Of a stretch of DNA of 57,695 nucleotides, positions 28,021 through 36,978 are shown piece after piece. Under the pieces are notes generated by a model. It had not been told where the DNA came from, did not search any database, and saw nothing but the letters and a program-made list of their open reading frames with translations. Both the position numbers and the translations under genes were made by a program. The stretch is from Rikenella microfusus (GTDB lineage Bacteria; Bacteroidota; Bacteroidia; Bacteroidales; VadinHA17). Position 1 is the stretch's first letter, and every line of letters starts with the position of its first letter. The stretch is taken from NCBI GenBank assembly GCA_022736275.1, contig DZBJ01000017.1:1-57695 (forward strand), written 5' to 3'.

Positions 28021-28751
28021 TGGAACAGTGGCTGTCACGGACGGAGATGCTCCTCGGCAAGGAGGCCTTGCTGAGGCTTAAGAACTCGCATGTGCTTGTC
28101 GCAGGACTGGGCGGTGTGGGATCATGGGCTGCCGAGATGATATGCCGTGCAGGTATAGGATCCATGACCATTATTGACGGAGATACCGTGACTGCCGCAA
28201 ATAAGAACAGGCAGCTGCCTGCACTGACATCCACAACCGGAAGAAAGAAGGCCGAGGTGATGGGAGAGAGGCTCCTCGATATTAATCCTGCCCTGAAGCT
28301 GAAGGTGATCCCGGAGTTCATTCGTGACCAGAGAATGATTGACATCCTGGAGGAGGATAAGTATGATTATGTGGTGGATGCCATTGACACGCTTTCGCCC
28401 AAGGTATTCCTGGTATATCACTCTCTCAGGCTGAACCTCAGGATTGTCAGTTCAATGGGTGCCGGAGGCAAGTTTGATCCTACCGCCATCATGGTAGCCG
28501 ACATCTCCGCCACAAACTTCTGCAACCTGGCCCGTATGCTTCGAAAGAAACTGCATAAGCTTGGTGTACATGAAGGCTTTACCGCGGTGTACAGTCCCGA
28601 GGTGGTAGACAAGCAGCTGATAGTGCGGGGCTCTGATGAGAGCAACAAGGCTTCCAGCGTGGGAACCATGTCATATATGCCGGCCGCCTTTGGCATCGTT
28701 TGCGCCTCGGTGGTAATCAGGGACCTGGCTGGAATTACTGCTTATCAGTAG
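28017..28751 (+). CDS. tcdA: tRNA threonylcarbamoyladenosine dehydratase (TcdA)
   Basis: E1/MoeB/ThiF-superfamily ATP-dependent enzyme that cyclises t6A37 of tRNA to ct6A. It shows the nucleotide-binding [45 protein letters not shown] and the family C-terminus [22 protein letters not shown]. The length (244) fits TcdA, not MoeB. It is the last gene of gltX-tatD-tcdA and has a 4-bp overlap with tatD. Confidence 0.92.
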   Translation: MMEQWLSRTEMLLGKEALLRLKNSHVLVAGLGGVGSWAAEMICRAGIGSMTIIDGDTVTAANKNRQLPALTSTTGRKKAEVMGERLLDINPALKLKVIPEFIRDQRMIDILEEDKYDYVVDAIDTLSPKVFLVYHSLRLNLRIVSSMGAGGKFDPTAIMVADISATNFCNLARMLRKKLHKLGVHEGFTAVYSPEVVDKQLIVRGSDESNKASSVGTMSYMPAAFGIVCASVVIRDLAGITAYQ

Positions 28752-28870
28752 GTGTTGGATTGTCCTGATGATACAGTCCTGATTCCCCCGGCGGTATAAC
28801 CAGGACCTGTCCGGGGTAGATCAGATCAGGGTCCTTCAGTATCGGTTTGTTGGCTTCAAATATAAACAGG
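28735..28870 (-). pseudogene. Truncated LysM-domain remnant
   Basis: On the minus strand a frame reads [28 protein letters not shown] and ends at a TAA inside the 3' end of tcdA. This is the C-terminal half of a LysM domain as found at the end of BON-LysM (Kbp/YgaU-like) proteins. There is no start and no N-terminal half; the stop of the dodecin gene lies immediately upstream. It appears to be the tail of a deleted gene. Confidence 0.65.
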
Positions 28871-28875
28871 TTTGG

Positions 28876-29076
28876 TTATACTACTTCAAAAGTGATTTTC
28901 ACATTGACACGGTATTCAGTAATCTTGTTTTTGACCACTACTGCGCTCTGATCCTGGACGAATACGGATCGTATTTCCTTCACTGTCCTGGCTGCCGTCT
29001 TGACGGCAGAGGCTGCTGCATCTTCCCAGCTTACGGGTGATGATGCCAGAATTTCGATAACTTTCAGAATTGCCAT
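28876..29076 (-). CDS. Dodecin family protein
   Basis: A 66-residue protein matching the dodecin fold: MAILKVIEILASSPVSWEDAAASAVKTAARTVKEIRSV then the strand pair TEYRVNVKITFEVV. Dodecins assemble as hollow dodecamers that bind flavins or CoA and buffer them. The usual flavin-stacking Trp is present in SWEDA. It is monocistronic, and its stop abuts a LysM gene remnant. Confidence 0.85.
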   Translation of the reverse strand: MAILKVIEILASSPVSWEDAAASAVKTAARTVKEIRSVFVQDQSAVVVKNKITEYRVNVKITFEVV

Positions 29077-29225
29077 AATCTTAAATTTATTTGGTTAATA
29101 ATTTAATGTTTAAATAATTCTCTTCACAAATCGACTCTGTAAGATAGTTAAAATTCTCTAAATGAGCTATAAATCAAAGGCCGGTTTATCATTAAACCAT
29201 CCGGGGAAGATTTCGTTCATTTTTG

Positions 29226-29233
29226 TATATTTG
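29226..29233 (+). promoter_or_regulatory. Candidate -7 element for mscL
   Basis: TATATTTG is a perfect TAnnTTTG match 43 bases before the mscL ATG. The upstream half is weak (a TTTCG-like sequence only). Confidence 0.4.
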
Positions 29234-29276
29234 ATATTGTTATCCTGATCGTATTTCTAACCAAAACCTGAAGATA

Positions 29277-29717
29277 ATGGGAATTGTAAAAGAGTTCAAA
29301 GAGTTTGCAGTCAAGGGCAACATGCTTGACATGGCTGTAGGTATCATTATCGGCGGTGCCTTTGGCAAGATCGTTTCATCACTTGTGAATGACATGCTGA
29401 TGCCACCGCTGGGCATGCTGCTCGGCAAGGTCGATTTCACAAACCTGAAGGCTGTGCTTCAGAAAGGCCAGGAGGCCGTAATGGACGGTGTCAATGTTGT
29501 TACCCCTGCCGTAAGTGAGGTGTCAATCAATTACGGTTTGTTCATTCAGAACATCATTGATTTTATTATTGTGGCCTTCAGTATCTTCCTGGTGATTAAA
29601 GCAATGAATAATCTAAAGAAGAAGGAAGAGGCTGCTCCGGCAACTCCGGCCGCTCCACCTCCTCCGAGTGATGAGGCAGTTCTGTTGAAGGAAATACGTG
29701 ATCTGCTGAAAAAATAA
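29277..29717 (+). CDS. mscL: Large-conductance mechanosensitive channel
   Basis: Inner-membrane pentameric channel that opens on hypo-osmotic shock. The 146-residue chain has the N-terminal amphipathic helix ([15 protein letters not shown]), TM1 ([26 protein letters not shown]), a periplasmic loop, TM2 ([22 protein letters not shown]) and a Pro/Ala-rich linker to the C-terminal helix bundle. Start and length are typical. Confidence 0.95.
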   Translation: MGIVKEFKEFAVKGNMLDMAVGIIIGGAFGKIVSSLVNDMLMPPLGMLLGKVDFTNLKAVLQKGQEAVMDGVNVVTPAVSEVSINYGLFIQNIIDFIIVAFSIFLVIKAMNNLKKKEEAAPATPAAPPPPSDEAVLLKEIRDLLKK

Positions 29718-29752
29718 TTCTGCAATTCTTTCGTTGTAATGGAAATTGGTTG

Positions 29753-29760
29753 CAATTTTG
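29753..29760 (+). promoter_or_regulatory. Candidate promoter of the orphan Trp leader
   Basis: CAATTTTG (one mismatch to TAnnTTTG) lies 14 bases before the leader ATG, with a TTCG-like sequence about 19 bases upstream. It sits after the mscL stop, so the leader would have its own transcript. Confidence 0.35.
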
Positions 29761-29774
29761 CACTTAATCAAATT

Positions 29775-29831
29775 ATGGCAAGAATCAAGAAATATTACTG
29801 GTGGCGCAGGCTCTTCCCAGACAGGGGCTGA
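29775..29831 (+). CDS. Orphan Trp-Trp leader peptide
   Basis: An 18-residue ORF reads MARIKKYYWWRRLFPDRG, with tandem Trp codons (TGG-TGG), and is followed 33 bases later by an intrinsic terminator. The layout is that of a trp operon leader, yet no plus-strand gene follows: the next 500 bases are non-coding on this strand and hflC runs the other way. It could be a relic of a lost trp operon or a source of a short leader RNA acting in trans, as described for the rnTrpL attenuator RNA of Sinorhizobium. Confidence 0.6.
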   Translation: MARIKKYYWWRRLFPDRG

Positions 29832-29864
29832 TCAGTGTGCCGCACGCAAATATCACGAAACATG

Positions 29865-29891
29865 GGCTGCAGTCTCCGACTGCGGCCTTTT
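29865..29891 (+). terminator. Terminator after the orphan Trp leader
   Basis: GGCTGCAGTC, loop TCC and GACTGCGGCC pair over ten positions with one G-U, followed by TTTT. GCCGCA just after the leader stop complements TGCGGC in the 3' arm, and GTGGC within the Trp codons can pair with GCCGC, giving a possible set of alternative structures. Pairing with the 5' arm is not obvious, so the attenuator is less clear than that of ilvD. Confidence 0.6.
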
Positions 29892-29942
29892 GCATCAGGC
29901 TGTGAAGCTAAACAGGAGAGGGAACTGATTTAGCTTAAATAA

Positions 29943-29970
29943 AGAGGGTGTCGTTTTTGCGACACCCTCT
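29943..29970 (-). terminator. Hairpin in the mscL-hflC intergenic region
   Basis: AGAGGGTGTCG and its complement form a perfect 11-bp stem with a 6-base loop. On the minus strand it is followed by TTTATTT, so it may end transcripts coming from hflK-hflC. On the plus strand there is no T-run. The rest of the 616 bases between mscL and hflC holds only the Trp leader and a doubtful small ORF. Confidence 0.5.
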
Positions 29971-30012
29971 CGTTACTCCGGAAAATTCAAAACAGAACCT
30001 GTGCCTGAAAGA

Positions 30013-30147
30013 TTATTGGATGTAAAAACAGTACTCGTAGGACAAACCTTTTTCACGCAACCACCTGCGAAGCGCTTTGGCAATCTTTCTTTTCCGGAGC
30101 AGGACAATTCCTATTCCTTCCGCTGTTATCTGATAATATGGTTTCAT
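30013..30147 (-). CDS. Possible small basic protein of 44 residues
   Basis: A short frame begins MKPYYQITAEGIGIVLLRKR and ends YEYCFYIQ. It is rich in Lys/Arg in the middle with two Leu/Ile stretches. GGAACAGGA precedes its ATG. I do not recognise a family. It could be a chance ORF in the region downstream of hflC. Confidence 0.3.
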   Translation of the reverse strand: MKPYYQITAEGIGIVLLRKRKIAKALRRWLREKGLSYEYCFYIQ

Positions 30148-30333
30148 TCCTGTTCCCGCCGTGTTGGCAATAAACCGGTTCACGGCTTGATTTCAGGACC
30201 AAGTTAAGCCCGGAACAGCCGTTTGCCAAGCCTCTTTTGATGTACGGAAGCCAGTTGTTGACCAACAATGCCTATTCTTCGACATGAACAGTGCCGGCCA
30301 TTTTAAGATTTCAACGGAGGAAGGATCCGCGAG

Positions 30334-31284
30334 CTAGTTGAAATCAATCAGGTATTTATAAAGTTCACTGTCAGTAGACAGAATAACCGTTGTGGTTGAG
30401 TCAAAGGTCATGCGAAAGGTCTCCATCGACTTCATGAATCCGTAGAGGCTTCTTGAGGAGGCTGACTGGTCATAGGCACTGGCGTAGATGGCTGCAGCCC
30501 TGGCGTCAGCGCGGCCGCGAATCTCCTCAGCCCTGCGGAACGCCTCCGACTGGATTGTCTTCAGGTCACGCTCCTTTTCACCGTTTATCTTGGAAGCTTC
30601 ACCCTGGCCCTCCGACCTGAAGCGTTCCGCGATGCGGTAACGTTCACTCTTCATCCTCTCATATATCTGGGTCCGCACCTCCTCAACATAGTTCAGCCGC
30701 TTGATCCTGACATCAAGAATAACTATGCCAAGGTCCTTTACCTTGTCATTGGAAGAGATCAGGATCATCTTTTCAATGGCGAGTCTTCCGACCTCAATAT
30801 CAGAAAGGGTATCGCCGGCCTCTTCTCCTATCAGTCCTGATGATGTCGGGGTCCTGTTCACTGAACGTACCACCTCCTCGAGGTTGTGGCCTGCAATGTA
30901 GTCACGTGTCTCGCCGTCGAGGATGTCAGCCAGTCTCGACTGTGCACCTCTTTCATCGGTCAGTCTCTTGAAGAACTGCAGGGGGTCGGTTATCTGCCAC
31001 CGTGCGTAGGCATCAACGAAGATGAATTTCTTATCCTTGGTAGGCACCTGGTTGGGGTCGCCGTCCCACTCCATATAACGCTTCTCAAAGTAATTGGTTT
31101 TCTGGATGAATGGAGCTTTCAGCTTCAGCCCGGGGGTAGTTTTGGCTTCACCCACCGGCTTGCCGAACTGGGTAAGCACAACCTGCTCCGTCTCCCTGAC
31201 TCTGTAAACGCATTCCAGGATCAGCAGGAGCGAAACGGCGAGCAGGGAGATGATAACTATTGTTCTGGTATTTTTCGGGTTCAT
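30334..31284 (-). CDS. hflC: Protease modulator HflC
   Basis: SPFH/prohibitin-domain membrane protein that, with HflK, forms a cage around FtsH and modulates membrane protein degradation. An N-terminal TM segment (TIVIISLLAVSLLLILECV, about residues 7-26) is followed by the SPFH domain (VLTQFGKPVGEAKTTPGLKLKAPFIQ), VDAYARWQITDP and a coiled C-terminal region with the family RxxAEIRGRADARAA-like repeat. The length (316) is standard. It starts 3 bp after hflK. Confidence 0.93.
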   Translation of the reverse strand: MNPKNTRTIVIISLLAVSLLLILECVYRVRETEQVVLTQFGKPVGEAKTTPGLKLKAPFIQKTNYFEKRYMEWDGDPNQVPTKDKKFIFVDAYARWQITDPLQFFKRLTDERGAQSRLADILDGETRDYIAGHNLEEVVRSVNRTPTSSGLIGEEAGDTLSDIEVGRLAIEKMILISSNDKVKDLGIVILDVRIKRLNYVEEVRTQIYERMKSERYRIAERFRSEGQGEASKINGEKERDLKTIQSEAFRRAEEIRGRADARAAAIYASAYDQSASSRSLYGFMKSMETFRMTFDSTTTVILSTDSELYKYLIDFN

Positions 31285-31287
31285 GTG

Positions 31288-32265
31288 CTACTTTTTAGAG
31301 TTTAATTGCATCTGCAGCAGGGGTAACACATTCGTCCCGCTCTCATCGGTAATGATCTTGTTGCCAAGTTTGGGAACGACCTCCTCCATTGTCTCAAGAT
31401 AGATTCTTCTCTTTGTCACTTCCGGTGCCTTGACATATTCAAGATAGAGGGCATTGAAGCGCGCAGACTCTCCCAGCGCATTGTTCACTCTCTCTGTGGC
31501 ATAACCCTCGGCACGTTGTATTGTCTCCTCCGCCTGCCCTTTTGCCTTGGGTATAACCTTATTATATTCAGACCGGGCCTGGTTTATCAGTGTCTCTCTC
31601 TCCTGCTGGGCCTGGTTGACATCATTGAAGGCATCCTTGACCGGGTCAGGTGGGTTGACATCCTGAAGCACCACCTGTTCGATCCTGATGCCAAGGGAGT
31701 ACTCCGTGCACAAAGCCTGTATCTTCTGGTGCACGCTCATGGCGATTTCAGCCCTGCCTACCGTCAGCACTTCGTTAACGGTGCGGTCACCGACTATCTC
31801 GCGCATAGATGCTTCGGATATGTCTCTCAGCGTTGTCACCGGCTCCCTGACCCTGAACAGGTAACTATATGGATCGATAATCCGGTATTGGACAATCCAC
31901 TCAACATCAGCAAGGTTCAGGTCGCCGGTAAGCATGAGTGATTCATCCGCGGTTCCGGTCTTGGAGTATTCAGACTTTATTCCGGCCTGGGTGGTACGGA
32001 AGCCAAACTCCTCTTTCTGCTGCCGTTCCACGGCAACCTTATAGAGGCGTTCAATAACCGGCACCTTGAGGTTCAGCCCTGGGTCGACTGTCCTCACATA
32101 TTTACCGAACCGGGTGATAACGCCAACCTCTTCGGGCCCGATCTGGAACAGGGAGGTGACAAGTAGCAAGAGCACTGCGAGGGCTATCAGGAAGTACTTC
32201 ACCATCTGCCCGTATTTGCCAAGCCAGGTCACAGGACCTGATCTCATGTAGTTTGTTTCTGCCAA
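31288..32265 (-). CDS. hflK: Protease modulator HflK
   Basis: Partner of HflC. The 325-residue protein has one TM near the N-terminus (YFLIALAVLLLLVTSLFQI), then the SPFH domain (GVITRFGKYVRTVDPGLNLKVPVIERLYKV), NLADVEWIVQYRI, IEQVVLQDVNPPDPVKDAFNDVNQAQQERE and the long helical segment with KAKGQAEETIQRAEGYATERVN. It follows the M48 protease gene by 11 bp, so protease and FtsH modulator are co-expressed. Confidence 0.93.
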   Translation of the reverse strand: MAETNYMRSGPVTWLGKYGQMVKYFLIALAVLLLLVTSLFQIGPEEVGVITRFGKYVRTVDPGLNLKVPVIERLYKVAVERQQKEEFGFRTTQAGIKSEYSKTGTADESLMLTGDLNLADVEWIVQYRIIDPYSYLFRVREPVTTLRDISEASMREIVGDRTVNEVLTVGRAEIAMSVHQKIQALCTEYSLGIRIEQVVLQDVNPPDPVKDAFNDVNQAQQERETLINQARSEYNKVIPKAKGQAEETIQRAEGYATERVNNALGESARFNALYLEYVKAPEVTKRRIYLETMEEVVPKLGNKIITDESGTNVLPLLQMQLNSKK

Positions 32266-32276
32266 TTTGTAAGGAA

Positions 32277-33743
32277 TTATTTTGATACAATTTTTATAAG
32301 TTTTCCTGCCTTCACCTGGTCATTGAGTTCCATGTTATTCAGGAGCGCCAGTTCATTCATCATATCCTGGCTGACGCCGAAGGAGGCAAAAGCACTGGAC
32401 AGGGGTCCGGTCCGTGGAACCGTTTTTACATAAACCTTGTCCGGTTTGACATTCAGTCTGTATGGATCTGTCAGCCTGGCAAAAGTCTTCATGGAAGCTT
32501 CCATGATATTGGCGTAATTGGCGAAATCGGCCTCGGCTGATACACTGTGGAAGAGATAGTACATTGATCCGTACTCAATAAAATACGACAGAACGGCGGT
32601 GGTACTGACCGCGCCTGTCGACTGGTCCTTGCTCTCCTGCTTCGAGAGGGTTACTATTGCAGGTAAACCGTTGACTGTCCGTCGTTCAGAGCGTTGGAGC
32701 TTAAGGCCGTATTGTACAAGAGACGAGTCTGCGGCTGCCTGAAGCGACTTCTGGTTCGAGAGAGTAAAGAGTATCAGCGCCTTGCCGTCTTCCGGCTGCA
32801 CGGTGACCTGGGTGGGTGCATTGGTGAGTTTCCACCCTGCCGGATAGGAGAACTTGAATTTAAGTCCGGGGTGGTAGAATGTATTATCATCTGTATAGCC
32901 CTGCTTGGGATCCTCTCCGTAAATAATACCGTCAATAAGCTGCAGGTATGAGTCGCCGTTAATTTTGTATGACGGCAGGCCCAGGCTGACCTGCCATGCC
33001 TTGCTGTCCCTGAGGACGGCATTGTAGCGGTCACCCGGATCAGGATGGGTTGAGAGAAAGGTTGGAACACCGCCATGGGATGAGGCCATATTCATCTTGT
33101 TGAGCACATTGAAGAAGTCGGCCATCTTCGTGGCGTCATATGCCATCTTTGTGGCATATTCAGAACCGAGTGCATCTGCCTCACGCTCGTTCTCACGGCT
33201 GAAGCTGAGGAAGAGCAGTTCCATGCCCTGCATTGCATACTGGGCATAATTGGCAAATTGTTCAGAGGCTATCATACCGCCTATCAGCAGCAATGTTCCA
33301 AGCTGCTGTTTTGTCATCTGGCTGACTGAGTGACGCGCCGTAATATGACCCATCTCGTGGCCGATAACACCCATCAGTTCCGCCTCATTATTAAACTGTG
33401 CAAGAATTCCCCGGGTGAGGTAGATGAAACCGCCGGGCACCGCAAATGCATTCACAACTGGGGAGTCCACTACCTTTACATGGAATTCAAGGTTAGGCCG
33501 GTGTGAGATATTAGCCATCTCGGTTCCCCTTGCCTGAACAAAAGCCTGCAACTCAGGGTCATCATACACCCCGAACGTTGCCAGGACCTGCGGATCATAC
33601 GAGATGCCCATAGCAACCTCCTGGGCTTCAGACATGAACATGAACTGTCTCTTCCCGGTTACGGGGTTAACCGCGCAGGAAATGACTATCAGCAGCGCTC
33701 CTGCCAGCATCGCAGCATTCAACAGGATCCACTTTCTTTTCAT
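32277..33743 (-). CDS. M48-family metalloprotease lipoprotein
   Basis: Predicted lipid-anchored envelope zinc protease. The preferred start is MKRKWILLNAAMLAGALLIVISC, whose Cys23 is a lipobox cysteine; the frame stays open 32 codons further upstream through sequence that also contains a terminator. The zinc motif is VIGHEMGHITARHS (His129, Glu130, His133), with the third ligand region ENEREADALGSEYATKM. The C-terminal part contains a domain ending in a LysM-like NNMELNDQVKAGKLIKIV. It resembles BepA/LoiP-type quality-control proteases. The operon with hflK and hflC supports a role in membrane or outer-membrane protein quality control. Confidence 0.9.
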   Translation of the reverse strand: MKRKWILLNAAMLAGALLIVISCAVNPVTGKRQFMFMSEAQEVAMGISYDPQVLATFGVYDDPELQAFVQARGTEMANISHRPNLEFHVKVVDSPVVNAFAVPGGFIYLTRGILAQFNNEAELMGVIGHEMGHITARHSVSQMTKQQLGTLLLIGGMIASEQFANYAQYAMQGMELLFLSFSRENEREADALGSEYATKMAYDATKMADFFNVLNKMNMASSHGGVPTFLSTHPDPGDRYNAVLRDSKAWQVSLGLPSYKINGDSYLQLIDGIIYGEDPKQGYTDDNTFYHPGLKFKFSYPAGWKLTNAPTQVTVQPEDGKALILFTLSNQKSLQAAADSSLVQYGLKLQRSERRTVNGLPAIVTLSKQESKDQSTGAVSTTAVLSYFIEYGSMYYLFHSVSAEADFANYANIMEASMKTFARLTDPYRLNVKPDKVYVKTVPRTGPLSSAFASFGVSQDMMNELALLNNMELNDQVKAGKLIKIVSK

Positions 33744-33838
33744 TTTTTCCTTGATTTTCAGTTTTAATGTCCGGCATGGTTTTTCCGGTGTCGTTTCAGG
33801 CTTAATATCCAAATTTAGCAAAATTCCGATCAAAAACA

Positions 33839-33864
33839 AAGGCCGTGCTTCGGGGCACGGCCTT
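33839..33864 (-). terminator. Intrinsic terminator after the DUF4382 gene
   Basis: AAGGCCGTGC and its complement form a perfect 10-bp stem, followed on the minus strand by TTGTTTTTG. It lies 30 bases past the stop of the DUF4382 gene and just before the M48 operon, so it separates the two transcripts. Confidence 0.75.
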
Positions 33865-33894
33865 AATCAGCTCATCTGAAACCAGATCAGCCTT

Positions 33895-34728
33895 TTATTT
33901 CTTTGTCAGTTCAAAATTCCGGATGGTTTTGTTTCCCGCAACAATATTCACTCCGTCAAAACGGACCGTATCATAACCATCTTTTGTGGCTGATATTGAA
34001 TATGTTCCTGCAGGTATCCCGATTATGGCATAATACCCGAGTGTATCTGCGAAAGCTGTTGCCACAAGAGTGTCCTGCTCAAGCCATATGGCAGCTCCCT
34101 TTATCTTCACCTCGGCGGTATCAGTAACCATCCCTTCTATGCGACCTGCTGAGGTCATGTTGGCTGCTCTGACCACGGGCTTGAAAATGAATCCGTTGTT
34201 GTTGTTCATGTTGCCTCTCAGAACAAATGACCTTGAGAGATCCACATCAAGGAGCAGTTCAGACGTTAGTCCTTCGGCAACCTCAAGGGGCGGATCAATC
34301 TTGATTTTTATGCCCGTCTGCTTTCCGCTCGGCACCTTAACAGTGTAAGGCTCATCATAATCCCTGAGTTTAAGTCCTGCTTCATCAACATATAGCCTGA
34401 TCAGGTCATATTCTCCAGCAGGAATATCCAGGTCAAGGAGAGTTTCGGTAATCCCGTTTCTGAGGTCAATTAGGTCAATTGTAACAGTATCTTCAGAAAG
34501 AGTCACGAAAGCATTACCGTCACTTATTCCGTCGCCTACCTTTTTAATCTCGACCCTGGTAATTGTTACCGTGGCTGATTCTATGGAGCTTATGTCGAAC
34601 GGGGCATCCGTTATCCTGATTATCACTCTTCCGTCACCCTCTCCGGATTTCGAAGCTTCGTTGCATGCTCCCAAACCAACAAGGAGTAATGCAGTCATCA
34701 TTATTGGAAGGATTCTTTTCATCTTCAT
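33895..34728 (-). CDS. DUF4382 lipoprotein with carboxypeptidase-regulatory-like domain
   Basis: A 277-residue predicted lipoprotein: MKMKRILPIMMTALLLVGLGAC with the lipobox Cys at 22. A DUF4382 domain follows (VIIRITDAPFDISSIESATVTITRVEIKK through VDLSRSFVLRG), and then a beta-sandwich of the CarboxypepD_reg type (GRIEGMVTDTAEVKIKGAAIWL, IPAGTYSISATKDGYDTVRFDGVNI). DUF4382 proteins are common surface lipoproteins of Bacteroidota; their function is unknown. It is monocistronic, with its own terminator downstream. Confidence 0.87.
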   Translation of the reverse strand: MKMKRILPIMMTALLLVGLGACNEASKSGEGDGRVIIRITDAPFDISSIESATVTITRVEIKKVGDGISDGNAFVTLSEDTVTIDLIDLRNGITETLLDLDIPAGEYDLIRLYVDEAGLKLRDYDEPYTVKVPSGKQTGIKIKIDPPLEVAEGLTSELLLDVDLSRSFVLRGNMNNNNGFIFKPVVRAANMTSAGRIEGMVTDTAEVKIKGAAIWLEQDTLVATAFADTLGYYAIIGIPAGTYSISATKDGYDTVRFDGVNIVAGNKTIRNFELTKK

Positions 34729-34792
34729 CTTATTTTATGTTTTACATTCAAAGAGCGCAAGAAACAAAAGCCAGATGAAGTTTTCATGAATT

Positions 34793-36904
34793 TCATCTCC
34801 TGATGATCCTGACCCGGAATGGGCGCCGGCTTTTGCCGGCCTTTTCATAGTCAATCTCATTATCCCCGAAAATATCTATAAGCCTGTCAAAGAAGGTTTT
34901 ATCCCTGAAGTCGGGGCAGTCAAGGGCCCCGGCCAGCTCAGGAGGCAGTTCCGGGAAGGGTTTGTCGATCATTTTCATCAGTTCAGTGTCTGCCTCTGCC
35001 TTCTTAAGTGTAAGGGCCACCAGGGGCAGGGCCAGTGCGCTGCCCGATCCGTTGCTGCCGGTATTGAAGTGTATTGACGGAGTGGAGGCGCCCACCCTGC
35101 TTACGATCACCAGACCGGAATTAAACGCTGCAAACCAGGCATCTGCATAGTTCTGCGAGGTGCCTGTCTTTCCGGCGAGAGCTGTCTTCACGCCGTAAAC
35201 ACTGTACAATGATGATCCGGTCCCCTCCCTGATCGCTTTCTGCAGCATTGCACTCATAAGCATGGCTGACCTTTCCGACAATACCCTCTCACTTTTTCCG
35301 GGAGGTGGTGCCTGCCAGATCACCCTGCCGTCATGGGTCATTACCGATTCAATATAGCGGGGAGTGACCATAAGCCCGCCGTTGGCGAATGAAGCATAAG
35401 CCCCCGCCACCTCAAGGATGCTCGCCTCGGCAGTCCCCATTGCCAGAGAGGGGCTGTTTACCAGGGGAAATGAAAAGCCCATTTTCCCCCACAGCTTATC
35501 AATCTTGTCAAAACCGGTAAGGAGGTATAAGCTGAATGTAGGTATATTCATCGATTGTGCCAGTGCACCGGCAAGTGAGTACTTTCCTCCGTAGGAGTGG
35601 TTGTAGTTTTCAGGGCTCCAGTCGTTGAAGCCTGACAGTGTGACGGAGTCGTTGTCGAGATAGAGGCATGGCTCCATACCGTCTTCCAGGGCTGCTGCAA
35701 AGATAAACGGCTTAAAGACAGACGCGAGCTGCCTTCTGGCCAGTATCTGATCATAAGGCTGAGTCCTGAAGTCGATGCCGCCGACCCAGGCCCTGACAGC
35801 ACCTGTGGCCGGATCAAGGGCGAGCAACCCTGCATGAAGGGTGGTCATCATTTTCCTCAGGCTGTCAGGTATCTCTTTCAGCGCTCTCTTCCCCGACGAG
35901 GTGCTGTACTGCTTATCAAGCCTCTTCTGCATCTTCGCGATATGTGTCCCGAAAGCCTGGCTGGCTGCCTCCTGAAGCGGCAGACTGAGTGTGGTGTTGA
36001 TGACCAGCCCGTCTCTCTCGATATCCCAGTCCCTTCCCCGAAAGGCCTGCATCCAGCTTATTATGCGGTCTGCCTCATTTCTGACCCTGATCATGAAATA
36101 GTCTGCCGGTCCGGCAATATCTGTCTTATTGTAGTTTAGCTTGAGCGGCAGGGAGTTCAGCGAGTCGGCCGCATGCTTCTCAAGATAACCGTATCTTGCC
36201 ATCTGGTTCAGTACAACGTTCCTGCGTTTAAGGGCATTGTCAGGATAGAGGCGGGGGTTGAAGGTGGTGTTGGCCTTCAGCATCCCCGTAAGAACGGCGG
36301 CCTCCTCCACTGTCAGATCACATGTCTTTTTATTGAAATACCTCCGTGAGGCCGATTCAATCCCGAAGAGATTTTCCCCGAAAGAGACTGTATTCAGGTA
36401 GAGGGTAAGTATCTCTTCCTTGGTGAAGACTTTTTCAATGCGCCGTGCCAGCAGCGCCTCCCTGGTCTTGTTAATGAAAATGGAGAGGAGGAGGTAATCC
36501 TTCCTTCCGTACATGTTTTTTGCCAGCTGCTGGGTTATAGTGCTTCCCCCGCCGGAGCTGCGGTCATTGAACAGGATGGTTTTGAGGAGTACCCTGAACA
36601 GACTCTTTGAATCGATCCCGGCATGGTCATAGAAACGGGCATCTTCCGTCGCTACCAGTGCCCCGGTAAGGTGACGGGGAATCTGATCATAAGTGATCTC
36701 GGTCCTGTTCTCCGAATAAAACTTGCCGATTATTTCTCCCTCCGCCGACAGAACAACGGAAGCCATTGCATTTTTATAATTCAGAAGCTGCTTCCTGCCC
36801 GGGAGATGCCCGAAAACTCCCGTATAGACAGAGCTTATGAAAAAAAGCGGAATGAATAAAATGACCGCGGATCCCACCAATATTATTTTCCATCTCTTCT
36901 TCAT
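34793..36904 (-). CDS. Class A penicillin-binding protein (transglycosylase/transpeptidase)
   Basis: Bifunctional peptidoglycan synthase. A TM anchor (IILVGSAVILFIPLFFISSVY) is followed by the GT51 domain with EDARFYDHAGID, GGGSTITQQLAKN and KEEILTLYLNTVSFGENLFGIESASRRYF. The transpeptidase domain has SxxK as ASVFKPFIFA, SxN as QSMNIPTF and KTGTS (GKTGTSQNYADAWFAAF). The length is 703. The domain order and KTGTSxNYxDAWF are closest to the PBP1a/1c group. It ends 64 bp before the DUF4382 gene start. Confidence 0.92.
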   Translation of the reverse strand: MKKRWKIILVGSAVILFIPLFFISSVYTGVFGHLPGRKQLLNYKNAMASVVLSAEGEIIGKFYSENRTEITYDQIPRHLTGALVATEDARFYDHAGIDSKSLFRVLLKTILFNDRSSGGGSTITQQLAKNMYGRKDYLLLSIFINKTREALLARRIEKVFTKEEILTLYLNTVSFGENLFGIESASRRYFNKKTCDLTVEEAAVLTGMLKANTTFNPRLYPDNALKRRNVVLNQMARYGYLEKHAADSLNSLPLKLNYNKTDIAGPADYFMIRVRNEADRIISWMQAFRGRDWDIERDGLVINTTLSLPLQEAASQAFGTHIAKMQKRLDKQYSTSSGKRALKEIPDSLRKMMTTLHAGLLALDPATGAVRAWVGGIDFRTQPYDQILARRQLASVFKPFIFAAALEDGMEPCLYLDNDSVTLSGFNDWSPENYNHSYGGKYSLAGALAQSMNIPTFSLYLLTGFDKIDKLWGKMGFSFPLVNSPSLAMGTAEASILEVAGAYASFANGGLMVTPRYIESVMTHDGRVIWQAPPPGKSERVLSERSAMLMSAMLQKAIREGTGSSLYSVYGVKTALAGKTGTSQNYADAWFAAFNSGLVIVSRVGASTPSIHFNTGSNGSGSALALPLVALTLKKAEADTELMKMIDKPFPELPPELAGALDCPDFRDKTFFDRLIDIFGDNEIDYEKAGKSRRPFRVRIIRR

Positions 36905-36978
36905 CCTCCGGCTTGCACTCAGACCTGATAAGTGCGCAATTTAGCAAATACCGCTTTACTTTGGAATTTCTTCGCTGG

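Noticed and set aside
29746..29928. 60-codon frame overlapping the Trp leader
   Set aside because: It has no family resemblance. The same stretch is better explained by the 18-codon Trp-Trp leader and terminator.
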